5,442 bases of DNA from Oscillospiraceae bacterium UBA1230 (lineage in GTDB: Bacteria > Bacillota > Clostridia > Oscillospirales > Oscillospiraceae): NCBI GenBank assembly GCA_002309395.1, contig DBWU01000081.1, forward strand, positions 1,350 to 6,791, given 5' to 3'. The notes beneath the pieces were generated by a model, which worked only from the letters and a program-made list of their open reading frames with translations, did not search any database and had not been told where the DNA came from. The translations under genes and the position numbers were made by a program. Each line of letters begins with the position of its first letter. Position 1 is the stretch's first letter. Positions 5,425 to 5,442 of the stretch are shown here, piece by piece.

Positions 5425-5442
5425 GAGCGGGCGACGAGGCTC

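Larger units (their letters stand above)
4933..5442. repeat. Gene-free region of tandem structured repeats
   Basis: These 510 bases contain no credible gene. They hold two copies of a complex repeat (4939-5153 and from 5200 to the window end) joined by a 46-base linker (5154-5199) that has its own hairpins. Each copy is a chain of perfect inverted repeats including a G-rich one, and the window ends exactly where the linker would resume, so the array may continue. The copies are offset by 261 bases at their start and 289 at their end, due to a ~28-base insertion in the second copy. Confidence 0.88.
5200..5442. repeat. Structured repeat, copy B, right end at window edge
   Basis: It matches copy A nearly base for base from 5200 to 5262, then carries a longer variable segment (about 5263-5304, containing an A7 and a T6 tract), then matches again to 5442. 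Differences from copy A are concentrated in loops and linkers: TGTC to TTTC, AGAC to AGAA, AAA to TTTC. All helices are kept. CGAGCCTC (5244-5251) finds seven of eight partner bases (5436-5442) before the window stops. Confidence 0.87.

Noticed and set aside
4939..5442. CRISPR array
   Set aside because: There are only two long units of more than 200 bases with internal hairpins; there are no short regular repeats with unique spacers and no cas gene.
4939..5442. Insertion sequence remnant
   Set aside because: No transposase fragment or target-site duplication can be seen, and the inverted repeats are internal hairpins rather than terminal repeats around a gene. A MITE-like origin stays possible but is not supported here.

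Overview
The window looks like a chromosomal segment of a fairly GC-rich low-branching Bacillota, most likely class Clostridia and possibly an Oscillospirales-type gut anaerobe. This rests on strong AGGAGG-type ribosome binding sites, near-consensus sigma-A promoters, a YitT/DUF2179 membrane protein, a SpII lipoprotein with a ZU5-like N-terminal region, and repeats full of hairpins between genes. The assignment is inference from gene style, not from a marker gene.

Layout. (1) Positions 1-180 carry a minus-strand tRNA operon: a near-perfect promoter, tRNA-Thr(TGT) with encoded CCA, then tRNA-Tyr(GTA) cut by the window edge. (2) Positions 240-765, plus strand, carry two small overlapping genes: a 77-residue arginine-rich coiled-coil protein and a ~103-residue protein ending in a sigma-70 region 4-like helix-turn-helix. 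(3) A clear sigma-A promoter overlapping a perfect inverted repeat precedes a YitT-family membrane protein (874-1752), which ends in a strong intrinsic terminator. (4) A second transcription unit (promoter ~1844-1872) encodes a 726-residue predicted lipoprotein and, two bases after its stop, a 267-residue divergent Lgt-like prolipoprotein diacylglyceryl transferase. The arrangement suggests that the enzyme and a substrate are made together. (5) The last 510 bases hold no credible gene. They contain two tandem copies of a complex repeat built of several perfect hairpins and a G-quadruplex-type motif, bracketed by an 8-bp inverted repeat, and the second copy runs into the window end.

The most interesting parts are the structured tandem repeat, whose stems are conserved while loops vary, and the lipoprotein/Lgt-paralogue pair. 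In the latter the Lgt signature lacks several residues of the classical enzyme, and the lipoprotein's central region does not match any family I can name. The four protein-coding regions outside the YitT and Lgt families have no assignable function beyond domain type.
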